From Microvelia longipes (taxonomy: Eukaryota; Arthropoda; Insecta; Hemiptera; Veliidae): 64,000 nucleotides of DNA. The stretch is taken from assembly GCA_018340805.1 (NCBI GenBank), contig JACMZG010001908.1, positions 36,769,220-36,833,219 of the forward strand, in the 5' to 3' direction. The translations under genes were made by a program, and so were the position numbers. The notes below the pieces were generated by a model that saw only the letters and a program-made list of their open reading frames with translations, was not told the DNA's origin and did no database searches. Numbering within the stretch: the first letter of the stretch is position 1; each line of letters opens with the position of its first letter. Positions 14,035-26,750 of this stretch are shown here, in pieces.

Positions 14035-15272
14035 CAGAGTTGAATCGAAGTTTGCAATTATTCGAAGAACGTCAGGGGCAATCCAACTCAAAAAGTGAAA
14101 CAGGTACCTCAGCATATTCAGTTCATCATATTAATAATAAGAAAATAAAATGTAAAATTTGTTTTAAAATTGGTCACTCCACCGAAAACTGCTGGTTTAA
14201 GAAGAAAGATAATAAAAAGGGGTTTCATTTTAATAGAAAATATCAAAATGAGAAGAAACATTTTGAAAAAAATCAACATTCTAAGAAACCTGACCAACAG
14301 GCTAAAATAGCTGAAGAAGCAGCCTGGACTGTTTATACAGTTGAATGCAGAAAATCTGTTTGGGTGTTAGATAGTGGTAGTACTTCACATATGACCTCAG
14401 ATAAACACCTGCTTTATGAAATAGAAGACGATGAAAGAGATATAAAACTCGCAAATGGTGATACTATTAAGTCTAAATACAAAGGTAAAGCTTTAATTAC
14501 TGATTATTTAAACAACTCGTTGGAAATAAATGATGTGCTCTACGTCCCACAACTTAAAGGGAATCTATTATCTGTTACAAAATTAACTCATTCATCGTAT
14601 AATGTAAACTTTAATGAATCTGTATGCAATATTAAACATATTGAAAATGGGGAATACCTGGTTGCCAAGAAAAGTAACTATTTCTATGTAATACAACCGC
14701 CTGATACTGATTCTGTAAACATTGTTACATCAAGCGATGAAAAATCAATAAACATTCATAAAGTTCATCGTAGACTTGGTCACCTAAATTTCAAGTATAT
14801 TAAACAATTAAAAAATCTTGATATGGTACATAATTTAAACTATTCAGTAGATGATAGCAATGAATTGTGTGATATTTGTTTAAAATCTAAATACACACGA
14901 AAACCTTTTAGAGAGGTAATAAAGGAACAATCTAAAAAACCTTTGGAACTGATACACGCAGATCTTGTCGGACCAATAAAAAGTTCTTTAGGTGGTTCTA
15001 GATACATGCTGACTCTAGTTGATGATTTCACAAGGAAAATATTTGTTTATTTTCTTATCAACAAGTCTGATACCTATACTGAATTAGAAAAATTTATTGT
15101 TTGGGCTAATAACAGTCTAGATAGTGATAAACGGATTAAGAGACTTCGTTCCGATAATGGTGGAGAGTTTATAAAATGTTCTGATTTACTTGAAAAGTAT
15201 GGAATCAAACACGAATTAACTTGTAGCTATTCACCGCAGAGCAACGGTGTTGCTGAACGAATAGGTCAATAG
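13992..15272 (+). pseudogene. pol: copia Gag zinc knuckle, protease and integrase, ending at a frameshift
   Basis: In this frame, order and residues match copia polyproteins. CCHC zinc knuckle with C54, C57, H62 and C67. Aspartic protease active site DSG at residue 127 (WVLDSGSTSHMT). Pre-integrase HHCC zinc site with H259/H264 and C293/C296. Integrase core with D324 (HADLVGP), D388 (RSDNGGEF) and E422 (NGVAER). Four residues after the catalytic glutamate the frame meets a stop; coding continues in another frame immediately downstream, so one base appears to be missing near 15260. All three integrase catalytic acids are present. Confidence 0.93.
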
Positions 15273-17461
15273 TAGAAGGCGCGCGTACTCTACTATTGGA
15301 CTCAAAACTACCAATACAATTTTGGGCAGAGGCAGCTGGTACCATAGTTTATTTAAAAAACAGGTCACCCACCAGAACACTTGAAAATATTACACCATAT
15401 GAAAAATTCAATGGTGTAAAACCAAATATGTCACATATAAAAATATTTGGCTCTCTTTGTTACTTTTGGATACCACCTGTAAAGAGATCTAAGTTTGATC
15501 CAAAAATGTCAGTAGGAATTTTTATTGGATATTCTAAGAAACGCAAGGCTTATCGGATTTTTAATACAACTGAAAATACAGTTATTGAAAGCAGGGATAT
15601 AAAATGCATTGAACACAAATATGGTGTTGACTTATTAAATAGTTCAAACTTTTATGATAAGTATAATGATGAAGACAATGGAAATAATATATTTTCTGAT
15701 CCAGTAGAAGATAATTATTTGAGAAACAGCCATCAGGAGGATTTTAACCTGCAACAAGAAAATCAAACATTAGTTAATAGACCTGTAAGAAAAACAAGAA
15801 CAAATATTAATTATGAAGAGTCATTTATCGATAATGATGAAAATGATGAATCATACTTACCTGACGGTGAAGAACTGGATGAAGAATCCCATTTGGTTGT
15901 AGGTATTGAACAAAATAAAATTAATAATAATATTATTCCTTCTAGTTATAGTCAAGCTATAAATTTGCCTAACTCTAAAAATTGGGTTGATGCTATGCAA
16001 AATGAAATAAATCAATTAGAAGGGCGAAATGCCTGGGATATCGTTACTTTGCCTGATGGTGTTAAACCTATTGGGTCTAGATGGGTTTACACTATCAAAA
16101 CAGAAGGAAATAATATTAAGTACAAAGCAAGATTAGTTGCACAAGGCTGTGGCCAAAAATTTGTAAAAGGGTATGAAGACACATTTGCACCAGTTGTAAA
16201 ATCTGTTAGTCTAAGATGTTTAATAGCTTTGGCTGCCATGAATAATTTAAAACTTGAACACTATGATGTTCAGTGTGCTTACCTTTATGGTAATTTGGAG
16301 GATCCCATTTATATGTCGTTGCCTCCTGGGTTTTATAAAAGTAATAATAATGTTAAAAAGGTCTGTAAACTTAAGCAGGCTCTTTATGGCTTAAAACAAA
16401 GTGGCCGAATTTGGCATCAAACATTGACAGCTCAACTTAAGAAAATTGGATTAAAACAACTGTCTTCAGATCCTTGTATTTATTTTTATACTAAAAATGA
16501 TTCAAAATTATTTTTAGCTGCTCATGTAGATGATTGCTTAGTTGCTTATTCAGATGAAAAAATATTGAAATATGTTATCACTGAAATAGAGAAAAAATTC
16601 ACTCTTAAAAAATTAGGTGAAAATGACAAAATGTTAGGTCTAAGAATAATTCAAACTAAAGATTCAATCACTATTGATCAAGAACAATATGCCATTGAGA
16701 TTCTTGATAGGTTCGGTTTAGGCGATTGTAATTTTGTAAAAACTCCGCTCGATTTATCTGATCTAGATAATTTTGAGGAATCATCCAAAGTAGATCAGTG
16801 TTATTACCAGGAGATAATAGGATCTTTAATGTACTTGACTACACAAACTCGACCTGATTTAGGTTTTGCCACTAGTCAATTATCTAAATTTAATAAAGAC
16901 CCTAGAGCCATTCACTTGAATGCGGCAAAGCGAGTGCTCAGGTACTTAAAAGGTACAATCACATATGGACTTAAGTTTAAAAAGGGTGATAATAAAATAA
17001 GGTGCTATGTTGACTCAAGTTGGAGAGATGGAAAGGGTCAACAAAGGTCTAGTAGTGGTTATTTATTTTTTATTGGTGACAATTTAATACATTGGGTTTC
17101 TAAAATACAAAAAGCACCTGCTTTGTCCACATGTGATGCTGAGTTGACCGCAATGTCGGATGCAGTTAGACAAGGGGTATATATTAAATCTTTGCTAGAA
17201 GAATTATTGTTTTCTTCCTTGCCAGCTATTAAAGTTTTTTGTGATAATAGAGCTGCTGTTCAACTAAGTAAAACTGGCAGCACTTCATCAAAATCCAATC
17301 ACATGATAAGACTGGTATCATATCTTTATTTTAAATTTTCTAATAATGAAATTGTTGTAGAAAATATTGCTTCAAAGCAGCAGATTGCTGACTTCCTTAC
17401 AAAGCCTCTAAGTGACAAGATGTTCGTTACATGTCTAGAGGGGCTCAATTTAAAAAAATAA
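15260..17461 (+). pseudogene. pol: copia integrase C-terminus, reverse transcriptase and RNase H
   Basis: The frame is open from about 15260 and continues the preceding integrase; the first ATG is only at 15296. Residue numbers below count from that ATG. The integrase C-terminal part includes FGSLCYFWIPP. Reverse transcriptase runs from about residue 228 (NWVDAMQNEINQLE, then GSRWVYTIKTE, YKARLVAQGCGQ and YDVQCAYLYG). The catalytic box reads HVDD (410-413), a known copia variant of YVDD. KQALYGLKQSGRIWH is standard. RNase H has D573 (YVDSSW), E615 (CDAELTAMSDA) and D650 (FCDNRAA), then the ADFLTKPL end motif. From the ATG to the stop is 721 codons with no further break. Confidence 0.93.
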
Positions 17462-17925
17462 TTTTATATTAATCTTGATTTTCTATTATTCATATTATTA
17501 AAAATCATTCAAGATAAATTTTATTTAAATAGAATTAATTTTTTTAACATGTATTGTTTTTACTTATTTTTATCATGATAAAAGATTATTAATCATGTAT
17601 TATTTTTCAAATTTACGATATGATTGATTAAAATTTATATTTTTGTTTTTTTTGAATTATTAAAAACTAAGTAATTTTTTGTTAACATATATCACTGATT
17701 GTAGTGATAGTGTTATAGCAGTGACAAATAAGTTATATTTTATATTTTTTTTAACATTAAATCTTAAACATTAATTTTTAAACATTAAATGAAGTTAATT
17801 CAGTTTTTCAAAAGTTAAGATAATTTTTTTTTATTTAAAATGTTTTATGTATTATTTTTTTGAATTAATTTTTATTTTTTTATTGACATGCAACATACCA
17901 TAGATTTCAAAATTAGGAAGGAGTG
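17462..17925 (+). other. copia 3' untranslated region with polypurine tract
   Basis: Very AT-rich non-coding sequence after the pol stop. It ends with the purine-rich AAATTAGGAAGGAGTG just before the 3' LTR, which is the expected plus-strand primer (polypurine tract). Confidence 0.75.
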
Positions 17926-18128
17926 TGTTGAGTCATAATTTCCAAATCTGTATTTAACCTATGGATTGAGAATAAAAATGTTGTCACCCTGTATGTGATA
18001 AGAACATAACCTTACAAAATGTGAAAAAATAAAATGTGTGTCGGGATAATGGAATTATATATTTTAATTAATTATAAAATACTTAAGTTTGTAAAGTACT
18101 TTGTTATTTTATTGAATAAGGTCCTACA
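17926..18128 (+). repeat. 3' LTR of copia element (203 bp)
   Basis: TGTTGAGTCA...GTCCTACA, nearly identical to the 5' LTR, followed by the target duplication GTTTT at 18129-18133. Confidence 0.95.
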
Positions 18129-18216
18129 GTTTTGTATTAAACTATCTAAGACTTGATTCGTACCATCCTATTTACAAAAATAAATATATTTATCAATAGA
18201 AGCTAAGACTTAAAAT

Positions 18217-18220
<4 letters not shown>

Positions 18221-18290
<70 letters not shown>
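18221..18290. repeat. (TA)n microsatellite
   Basis: About 70 bp of TA repeat shortly downstream of the copia element. Confidence 0.95.
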
Positions 18291-18291
<1 letters not shown>

Positions 18292-18845
18292 CAAACAATA
18301 AGAAATAGAAAAACAAATCATAAGATTTGTTATCATAAATAACACAGTTGGTTAAAAAAATAAAAGGAAAGGATGAGTAGTGTGTGTGTGTGTCGCAACA
18401 TTCCCGCTTTTTTTAATTGAATATACGACACAAAGAGTAGATAAACTATATTGTTTGTTTTCTTTTAGGATTTTTATATTTAAAAAAAGCTAATCTCTTT
18501 CCTGTGCGAAGTTAGTTCTTTTTGATTAACTTAGTTTTGTTGGATTAAATTTGGAAAAAGTCTTACAATATAAGACTTTTGTAAGCCTTGGAGACTTTTT
18601 GTTATTTTCTCCTTAATTGTATATCCATTTGTTTGATATCTATGTGGAGTCGATTTGAAAATCTTGTTTTGAATTCAAAGTATATTTTACATAATGTTAA
18701 TACTAATATTTATTCTATGTCTGCCTTTGTTTCATACACTATTCTTCATATTGAACAAATAATATGCACGACTCCCATTTTGTTCTCTTATGCATGTGAA
18801 TTTAGTAATGCAATTTCATAATTCATGCTACGATAAACGTCTATT

Positions 18846-19070
18846 TACAACCGGAATTATCCGTTTTAGGTGTTTTAAAGGCCTCCTGGTTTTCACAAAG
18901 TTTATTGTCTGCATGCCACCATTTATGCGTGTGTGTGTCTGTAATCATCGTAGCTCCTAGTTTATTCATGCTAGAAAGTTGAAACTTTGTACTAACATCA
19001 GTCCACTGCTGTAGTTGTTCTATTCGGAAAATATTTTTTTATAATGTCATTAATCCGCAATAAAGCCGGT
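18846..19070 (+). repeat. Family F, internal fragment
   Basis: Contains ACCGGAATTATCCGTTTTAG, AAGGCCTCCTGGTTTTCAC, ATCATCGTAGCTCCTAG, GAAACTTTGTACTAACATCA and a TATTCGGAAAATAT block in the order of family F. It ends before the 3' half. Confidence 0.75.
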
Positions 19071-19729
19071 TATGTTTTATTTTAAATAAATTATTAACAT
19101 CAGTGGAGAAACTTATTTTATTACTTTGATGATTATTATTCGTTCGCATCATTAATCCAAAGGAATTGTTATTTTGCTCGCCTTCACAAAAAACCCTTAA
19201 TTAAAAGAACAAAAAAATCATCAAAGTCCAACTAAAATAAATCTTCTTCAAGAATAATAAAAATGGTTATTAAAACTTAAGTAATTAAGGGAGGCATGTT
19301 AAAATTATTAAGAATAATGTGAAAAAGTACGAAGCAGAATAATAATTAGGGAAATAATTAGCAACAGACTAAGACCGTGAAGTAAAGCTAATTTTACTTC
19401 AGCCTTGTACCTACAAGCTCTAATGGCTTTTCTTTTTCCTTGAGGGTAAGAATTTTTAGAATAAATCATGTTATTACAAAATAATAAACTTTTTTACTAT
19501 TTTATTAATTCCAAGTTTATCAAGAATGAAACATTATTATTATTTTTTACTCTGCAATTAATTAAAGTTTATTTTAAGTATTTTAATGAAGTTGATGTTT
19601 CTCAAGAAATGTTTTCTTTCGTCTCTCCGCTGACATTATTTTATAGTAAACTTCAATGTTATTATATCTTAAGGGAGGATACATTGTCTTAGTCAGTTAA
19701 TAAATATATCTAAAACCATCACACAATAT

Positions 19730-19765
<36 letters not shown>

Positions 19766-19766
19766 A

Positions 19767-19807
<41 letters not shown>

Positions 19808-20778
19808 TTGTGTGTGTGTGGTGTTTTATATTTTAAACATATATATTAAGAAAATTAATTAATGTAAAATAAAATCATAATAATAATATTAGACGAATTA
19901 AATTTTGTGTGGAACTATATCAATGTGGTTTCGTAACCATAATTATACGGTTAAATTTAACCTAGAAAATTATTAAGTTTGTTTAGAAACATGAAAAAAA
20001 TGTCACATTAACACAGCTATGCAAAGGATTGTGTGTTAAATTTATATATTATTAAAATAAATTTTATTAAAAATATTTACTCCCACATTTAATTCCTCAG
20101 TTAAAGCCACCTTTCAATTTTTCATTACACTTTGCGCTTTCCTCTGTGTTAAAAATAGATAGACAATACCGACACCTGGCCACTAAATTAAATTCCTCTC
20201 TAAATTTCCTTCCTTTGGAATTTTAATTAATAATAATTATTGATTTTCTTTAACACTGTATGTTTAAATTTTGAAAATTTGAAAAATGTCATATATGAAT
20301 ATAATACTTCGTGTTTTCCTATACTTTGTTTCAATAATAATTTCATTTTGTTGCCTTTTTTGTGTTGGGCTAATGGATTTGTTGGTTTAGTGTCAATATT
20401 TTTGTATCAAATTGTCATTATTATTTTAAAAAACACAATTTTTTTTGTATTGTATTATACTCAACGTTGTGGTATTTTTGTTTCAGGTATGTTGATTGTC
20501 TTTTTACCCAACATATTTAACATATTTAGAGTAAGTCATCTTAATTAACTATTTTTAAAATTTTTCTTTACATTTCTAGCGAATTTTAAAAAAGCTTATG
20601 AAGTTGGGGTCATGGAGAGGGGAAGTGGGTAGAGCTAACTGATATATATGTATGTATGTTCGAGATTTTTGTTCTAGACGTTTGTATGGGACACGATAAC
20701 CTAATAACTTTCGAACGATTTTTTGGATCGAAATGAAACTTGGTACAAAAATAAACCGTGTTAATGTCCCAAACTCTG
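19071..20778. other. AT-rich intergenic stretch with a (TA)n array
   Basis: No gene supported. A TA microsatellite lies at about 19729-19806. A repeat relic at about 20640-20770 carries CACGATAACC and GAAATGAAACTTGGTACAAA, a theme also found in family F and at 59290-59360. Confidence 0.45.
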
Positions 20779-20846
20779 TTTCATGTTTATGAAATGTTTC
20801 ATGTTTATGAAATGTTTCATGTTTATGTGGTTTCATGTTTATGAAA
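20779..20846. repeat. 18-bp tandem repeat of self-complementary units
   Basis: Four copies of TTTCATGTTTATGAAATG, one altered. Each unit can fold (TTTCAT/ATGAAA), so the run is a string of small hairpins. Confidence 0.85.
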
Positions 20847-22499
20847 CCCCTATTACGTCATTAACCCACAGTAATAACATTTTATTATCAGTATTAGTTC
20901 CGGTTAAATTAATTGTGACATAATGTAAACAAATCAGGTTTTTTGACTAATAAAATTTTAAATTTGCTTATATCGTTGCAGTATGCCACTTATATAAACC
21001 AGTATTATGGCGATCTGATAAAGTATTACAACCCTGTGGCCACGAAGCGCCCCCCAGCGCCGACGCCGCGGAGCAGCAAAAAATCCGAAGGCCTCTTGTT
21101 TAAATTTTAATGTTTTATAAACCATTTATTTTTATCAAAGAAGACATTTAGTTGTTTAAAAAATGCTACTCACCTAATCCTTTAATTTGTAAACCTGTTA
21201 TGGTTATATTGCTTCCGTCATAAGTAAAAATTTATTTAGGTAAAATTATTACATAGATAAACAGTATGTAAGTATGTAAAATATGTAAAAAAATAATGAT
21301 TATCTTTATGTTGGTAATTAACTGGCCATTGATTAAATTTACGCAAAACATGCTTTTTCGTACAATTAACATATATATTTTCGGAATATGAAAGACAAGC
21401 AGGATCGATCCCCTTCTCTCTCTTTGGCATTACAGCGGCGGACGGTGCTTTTATGCCAACATCATTATCATAAGAATTTGACTTCTTTAAAAATTCGCTA
21501 AAAACCCTTATGTTTTTATAATAGTTAAGTGTTATACTTCGTGATCTAATCACACTAGAGATGAATACTTGGTTTTATCAGTGTTTTATAGTGTCCTTTT
21601 AGTTAGTTTAGCTAGTAATAATTAATTTTCTTTAGTTTGATAATTTATTTTGACTTTCAAATAACGATGGGTTTGACTACGTTAGAATTCAAGTTTTTCA
21701 TTTGTGATTTTGAAGCAATTACAGAGAAATCTGTTTATTAAGTAAGCAAAAATGTGTAATTTTAGTAGCAGCAAATTTGGTTAGATATTGCTGATTTATC
21801 TTAAGATCTATCGATGTTTACTTTCAATCCAGTTGGTTTAAGTGTTGTAATTGTAGGAAAGGTGCGAATTGTGTTGCTTCTGCAAGTTGTGTTGTATGGA
21901 GTAGTGGGTGAGTAAGGAATCGGGTTGAAATTCAGAGCTTCCTAATTTCCTATTGAAATGCTAATGTCTCCTCAATTAAGAGAAATTGTAGGTTTCTGTC
22001 AACAGTTCCAACCTTCTCCTTTATATATATACTGCTTCTATACTTTCAACGCTTTCTTTAACTGTGAAAAGCTTTGTTGTTGTGAAAAAGATGGCGATGA
22101 TAATAAATTAAAGGCACAGTTCTCATTGTTTTTTCTTTAAGTTTCAAAGCCTTACTTAGTTTTAAGCCTCTTATTCCTGCTTTAATTATTTAAACTTTAC
22201 TCTGAATATAACTTAATAGGGACATTCAATATACTATGCTGCGTATAACTGTGCTGAAGCTTTTTTATAGCTTTTTAGTAACAGTCAATAAAATTCTGAA
22301 TCACTTCGGAGAATATTATTGTAATGTTATCCCTTCGCAATTTTTAGATGAGTATCTCTAAGTATTGTAAGTTCAAAATTTCGATGTTTATCCTATTTTT
22401 TTTTCAAGGGACTAAAATCACATTTTGACAAAGTTTATGACTAGGGGGTAGGGGGCTAAAGTGTGTTAATTTATCCCTTATATAATAAATAAAATAAAA
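20847..22499. other. AT-rich intergenic stretch
   Basis: No gene supported. A short GC-rich patch at about 21030-21075 stands out against the AT-rich background, but I cannot assign it. Confidence 0.4.
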
Positions 22500-22751
22500 A
22501 CTTAAAAGAGGAATTAAATTTTAAATTTAATGGCTTGGTTTTTATGGTTTGGTCTAGTTAGAATTCTTACTTAGTATCTTAAGTACTGCCTGTAGTTTAT
22601 ATCTCACCGGAGGTGGTAACTTTTTACTTATTTTAGCGAATTTCCTTTGGAAATTCGCCTAATGGGATAGGCGTCATGGCGGAATTCGAACCTCGGACCA
22701 CGACACAAATCCGTTTCAGAGGTCCCTAATGACGAAAAAATACGTTTTGCA

Positions 22752-22758
<7 letters not shown>

Positions 22759-22835
<77 letters not shown>

Positions 22836-22836
22836 C
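22759..22836. repeat. (TA)n microsatellite inside E1
   Basis: TA array at the same position within the element as in E0 and E2. Confidence 0.95.
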
Positions 22837-22961
22837 ATAGTATTTCTAGACACTTTCTTGTAAACACTCTATCTTTCGAACGGATTAATATTTTTTAACA
22901 AAACTTGGTACAAAAATCAACCTTCGGGAGGACACGAACCCTATTGAAAACCAGGTTTTTG

Positions 22962-22993
22962 TGACGTCATTAACCCGGATTGCTGAGTCAGCA
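22962..22993. promoter_or_regulatory. Palindromic bZIP-type sites in E1
   Basis: TGACGTCA (22962-22969) and TGCTGAGTCAGCA (22981-22993), the latter a perfect 13-bp palindrome-type site. These match known CRE and T-MARE consensus sites for bZIP proteins. E0 and E2 carry near-identical pairs. Binding is inference only. Confidence 0.4.
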
Positions 22994-23499
22994 AAAATTT
23001 CAAAAAATCGGCAAAATTCAGGGTTAATATTTTTTGCCGCGAAAAAGGTCAATTAGTTGTTTTTGAGACGCTGAATCGAATGAAACCGGTCCGAAGTCGG
23101 TACGACCACTTTAAGTGACCTAAAAATCGAAAAAACCATTGTAAATTACCAAAAACCAAAATTTAGGTCCATAAAAAATAAATTTCGAGTAGGGTGTCAA
23201 TTTCTATGTAATTTTGGGCGCTGAATCGAATGAAACCGGTCCGAAGTCGATACGACCACTTTAAGTTACCAAAAAGTCGAAAAAACCACAAAAGTTATAG
23301 AAAACCAAAATTACGGTCGTTAAAAATTAAATTTCGAGTAGGGTGTCGTTTTCCATGATTTTTGGCCCTCTGAGTTGAATGCCAGTAGTCCGAAGTCAAA
23401 CGACCACTTAAACTCAGGGTACCTGGGTTCACATCCTGGAAGGGTCGATAAATTTTTATAGTTTTTTTTACTTAATATAAGTTTACAACTAGAAAATAA

Positions 23500-24198
23500 T
23501 TCTGGCGCGGTGGTCCGCATGTCGGGCGAATTTCCTTTGGATGCGTGTTTCCGTGCTTTTTACATTATATAAGTTTACAACTACTAAATAAATAATTCCG
23601 GCGCGGTGGTCCGCTGTCGGGCGAATTTCATTTAGAATGCGTGTTTCCGTGCTAAACAACCCATTTCTTGCTTATGCAAGAACTATGCCCATTGCGTGGT
23701 TCCGGTTCATGCTTTAGAACCTAAGCAGTTACTCAATTGTCAAGCACTGCTCGTAACTCATTTTGTCTGTATTTTCCAAAGGAAATGCGCTAAAACCTTT
23801 AAACATAACTGACTAAGCTTAAAGATATGTAACTAAGCTTTAAACTAGTGCAAATAATAGTGCGTACTTCTAATTTTAGAGGCATAGTTTTGTACAACTG
23901 GATGGTTATGCGCATTTCCTTTGTAAAATACAGAAAAAATGAGTTACGAGCAGTGCTTGACAATTGAGTAACTGCTTAGGTTCTAAAGCATGAACCGGAA
24001 CCACGCAATGGGCATGGTTCTTGCATAAGCAAAAAATGGGTTGTTTAGCACGGAAACACGCATTCTAAATGAAATTCGCCCGACAGCGGACCACCGCGCG
24101 GAATTATTTATTTAGTAGTTGTAAACTTATATATGTAAAAAGCACGGAAACACGCATCCAAAGGAAATTCGCCCGACATGCGGACCACCGCGCCAGAA
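23500..24198. repeat. Palindrome of E1: about 290-bp arms, 119-bp spacer
   Basis: Left arm 23500-23790, right arm 23910-24198. The arms share E1-specific variants not found in E2, for example the text CCCATTGCGTGGTTCCGG. The spacer 23791-23909 is the reverse complement of the E2 spacer. Confidence 0.9.
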
Positions 24199-25047
24199 TT
24201 TTTAATTTATCACTAATACTTTTGACCTAAAACAGATTATGCCCGATTAAAAGTTTTTTTTAAAAAAATTGAAATTATTTAAATTGAGCTAAATGAGTGT
24301 TCTGAGTATACCGTTTTATTTTATTAATTAGTAAAATAAGTTTATACTACTTATAAAGTCATGCTAGTTTATATCCATAGTTTTTGTATCATATCACTGA
24401 AAAAACTGTTCAAACTATTACGGAGTATTTTCTTTAAACAACTGTCACAATTACTCATTTTTAAAATATATACTAATATTTCAGTAGAATCCTGAGAAGA
24501 ATTCTTCTTATTTTTAGCACTAGTGCAAAAATTAAAAGAATTAATTTATATACTAGTAGAGTATGTAAAACAATTCTTCTACGACAATGTAAAGACGTAT
24601 TTTCGTATGTCAAACTAACAAAATGTCAAATATACGGATGTCGTAGATATAAATCTATTAAATAAAACTAAATGCTTTTGTTGAATTTATTTGTAGTTTA
24701 TACATTTGTTAAAGATAATTTAAAAATTATATTAAAGCTACAATTAAATTAAATAATGTTATGTAACTCTTGCAAGCTGCATTATTAATTACATACACGA
24801 ATATTTTATACGATAATGAAGTAGATTAAGAAAAAAGTCTTTTTTTCTGCATTTTTATACAAAAGAGAATTACTACTGAGCTACTTATTAATTCATAAGC
24901 TATGCTGTCTAATTATGCAAATATCTGGCTACCTTCAGTTAAATTAAGAAAAATATAGGGAGGATGTACGCATGCCGGGCGAATTCCCTTTAAAATGTTT
25001 GCTTACGTAAATTTTATAAGAAACTCGTCTATATTCATATCATACAA

Positions 25048-25049
<2 letters not shown>

Positions 25050-25086
<37 letters not shown>

Positions 25087-25602
25087 GCCTTTATTAAAAC
25101 TGAATACAAAATTTAGAAACATACACACAATTTATAACTTATTTCGGTTTAACAGTTTTTATTCGGCTATAGCCGAGGCTCCCCTTTTGGGGGTAGAGTT
25201 ACTTACAAACTTCGCATGCAATACTTTTCCATAACTAACTATTTAACACAAAAACAATTCTAAATACTTCTTAACTATAACATAATTCATAGCATACAAA
25301 ACTAATTAATAAGATTTATTACGTAATAAATTATAAATATAAATTTTATATACTAACATATCTATTTTAGCTTACTATAACATATCATTTTGTATCATTA
25401 TTAAATTTCTATATACCATGCATATTAATATTAAATGTTTAATTAATATTATTGTCTTATTGTCTAATATAAAAATTTTTAATTATTTTACTTTTATCTT
25501 TTTAATTCTGATTATATTTATTTTTGGGAAAGCTTTGTTTTTGCGTGTTTATTATGTAATTGTTATATTTATTTTTGTTTATATAAATTTAGTGTTATTG
25601 TA
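25050..25602 (-). mobile_element. 5'-truncated non-LTR retrotransposon (LINE) 3' end
   Basis: About 553 bp present in copy A and absent from copy B (junction at about 29817 intact). It is flanked by ATATCATACAATA (25037-25049) and ATATCATATACAATA (25603-25617), a 13-15-bp target duplication. On the minus strand the 3' end reads TTTTAATAAAGGC followed by a (TTTA)n tail (25050-25086). These are the hallmarks of target-primed reverse transcription. No reverse-transcriptase coding remains and the clade cannot be named. Confidence 0.85.
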
Positions 25603-26119
25603 ATATCATATACAATAGCAATATTTTAATTTTAACCAATTTCGTTTGGAAGAATTCGCTAATGAAATCCGTTACAGACCTAACCACGAATAACATTTTT
25701 TTGTAACTATACAAACATTTCCTTTGAAAGGGTAAAGCTCAAGTTAACTAAAAACTTAAGTTTTTAGTTTTGGCTAAACATAAAACAAAAGTAATATAAT
25801 AAATATTGTATGTTTAAATATTAACATGATATATTACAAGATAATATAATGTTGTTATATAATAAAATTTAAATTATTTTATATTATAATTATCCTACAA
25901 GGTTAGATGGTGGACACACCTGAATTACAGACCGCGGGTAAATGGAGTGATTACCATTAAGGACCAAGTTGTCGAAGCTGTTGATCCGATCAAATAACAT
26001 TTGTTAATTAAAGCCTGCAAAGTGTTTCTGAAATAATAGCCATTTTCTTAAATGCACTTAAGTTCTGAGAAGCCTTTTCTGGAAATTTTTTAGTCACACT
26101 GAACCTGATTTATTCTTTT

Positions 26120-26417
26120 CTTCATTTATGCCTTAGGTATATAGGAAAAGTATTGTGTGCTTAAAAAATCTAAAAACCGGGATAATCAGTTTTAGGTGTT
26201 TGTATGATCTGAATAGTTTTCACCTAGATGTCTGTCTATATGCTAAAGAGTTAAAACTTTGTGCAAAAATCATCTAAAGCTGTAGTTGTGCTACCCGGAA
26301 AATTATTTTTATGACGTCAATAACCCATAATGATATAGCCATGCCTGAAACTAATATGTGTGCTAACTTTAATGTTTACGGAATGACTTGTAGACGTCTT
26401 TAAAAAATCTGAAAATA

Positions 26418-26469
<52 letters not shown>

Positions 26470-26750
26470 TTATTTATTTACCTTTACGCAATAAATAAGT
26501 AAACCAAATTTCGTTTCAATACAACAAGTACATCCATAAATTTTGTTGGATCTTAGAGTTTCTAAGATCCTAGGATCTTAGAAACTGTATCGAAAGGAAT
26601 CAAAGGATGAGCGAAACGAGTCTGAACACTTGTTGCAGTATAAATTTAACGACTTGTACATTCTGAGGACGAGGAAAGCGAGTCTGAAGTAAGGAAAATG
26701 AGCGTAGCGAATCCGATGTAAGGAGGAAAACTCTAAGGTACCCCGTACCT
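26120..26750 (+). repeat. Family F copy within segment A
   Basis: Runs from TTCATTTATGCCTTAGGTAT through the AACCGGGATAATCAGTTTTA, TACCCGGAAAATTATTTTTA and TGACGTCAATAACCC blocks to GACGAGGAAAGCGAGTCTG, ATGAGCGTAGCGAATCCGAT and the terminal GGTACCCCGTACC. It includes a TA array (26419-26464) and a 30-bp perfect palindrome centred on CCTAGG near 26571. Confidence 0.85.

Larger units (their letters stand above)
13291..18128 (+). mobile_element. Ty1/copia LTR retrotransposon, full length
   Basis: A 4838-bp element bounded by near-identical TG...CA LTRs, with a 5-bp GTTTT target duplication, a primer-binding site, a polypurine tract and gag-pol in copia order (gag, protease, integrase, reverse transcriptase, RNase H). 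The LTRs differ only by a few one-base indels, so insertion is recent. The coding region is interrupted by a lesion near 13990 and a one-base shift near 15260. The second could be sequencing error; the first looks like a real small deletion. As sequenced it is non-autonomous. Confidence 0.95.
22635..24198 (+). mobile_element. Composite foldback element E1
   Basis: A 1564-bp insertion; the empty site is preserved at about 28950-28960. The left end is a hairpin (AGCGAATTTCC, TTT, then its complement) after a T-run. Inward are a B-box-like string (22681-22692, minus), a TA array (22759-22836), a TGACGTCA/TGCTGAGTCAGCA block, two about 150-bp direct repeats, a tRNA-like module (about 23365-23447) and a large palindrome. 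The palindrome arms are 23500-23790 and 23910-24198, with spacer 23791-23909. Filled and empty sites differ by about three extra T, suggesting a short T-rich target duplication. No protein encoded, so non-autonomous. Confidence 0.85.
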
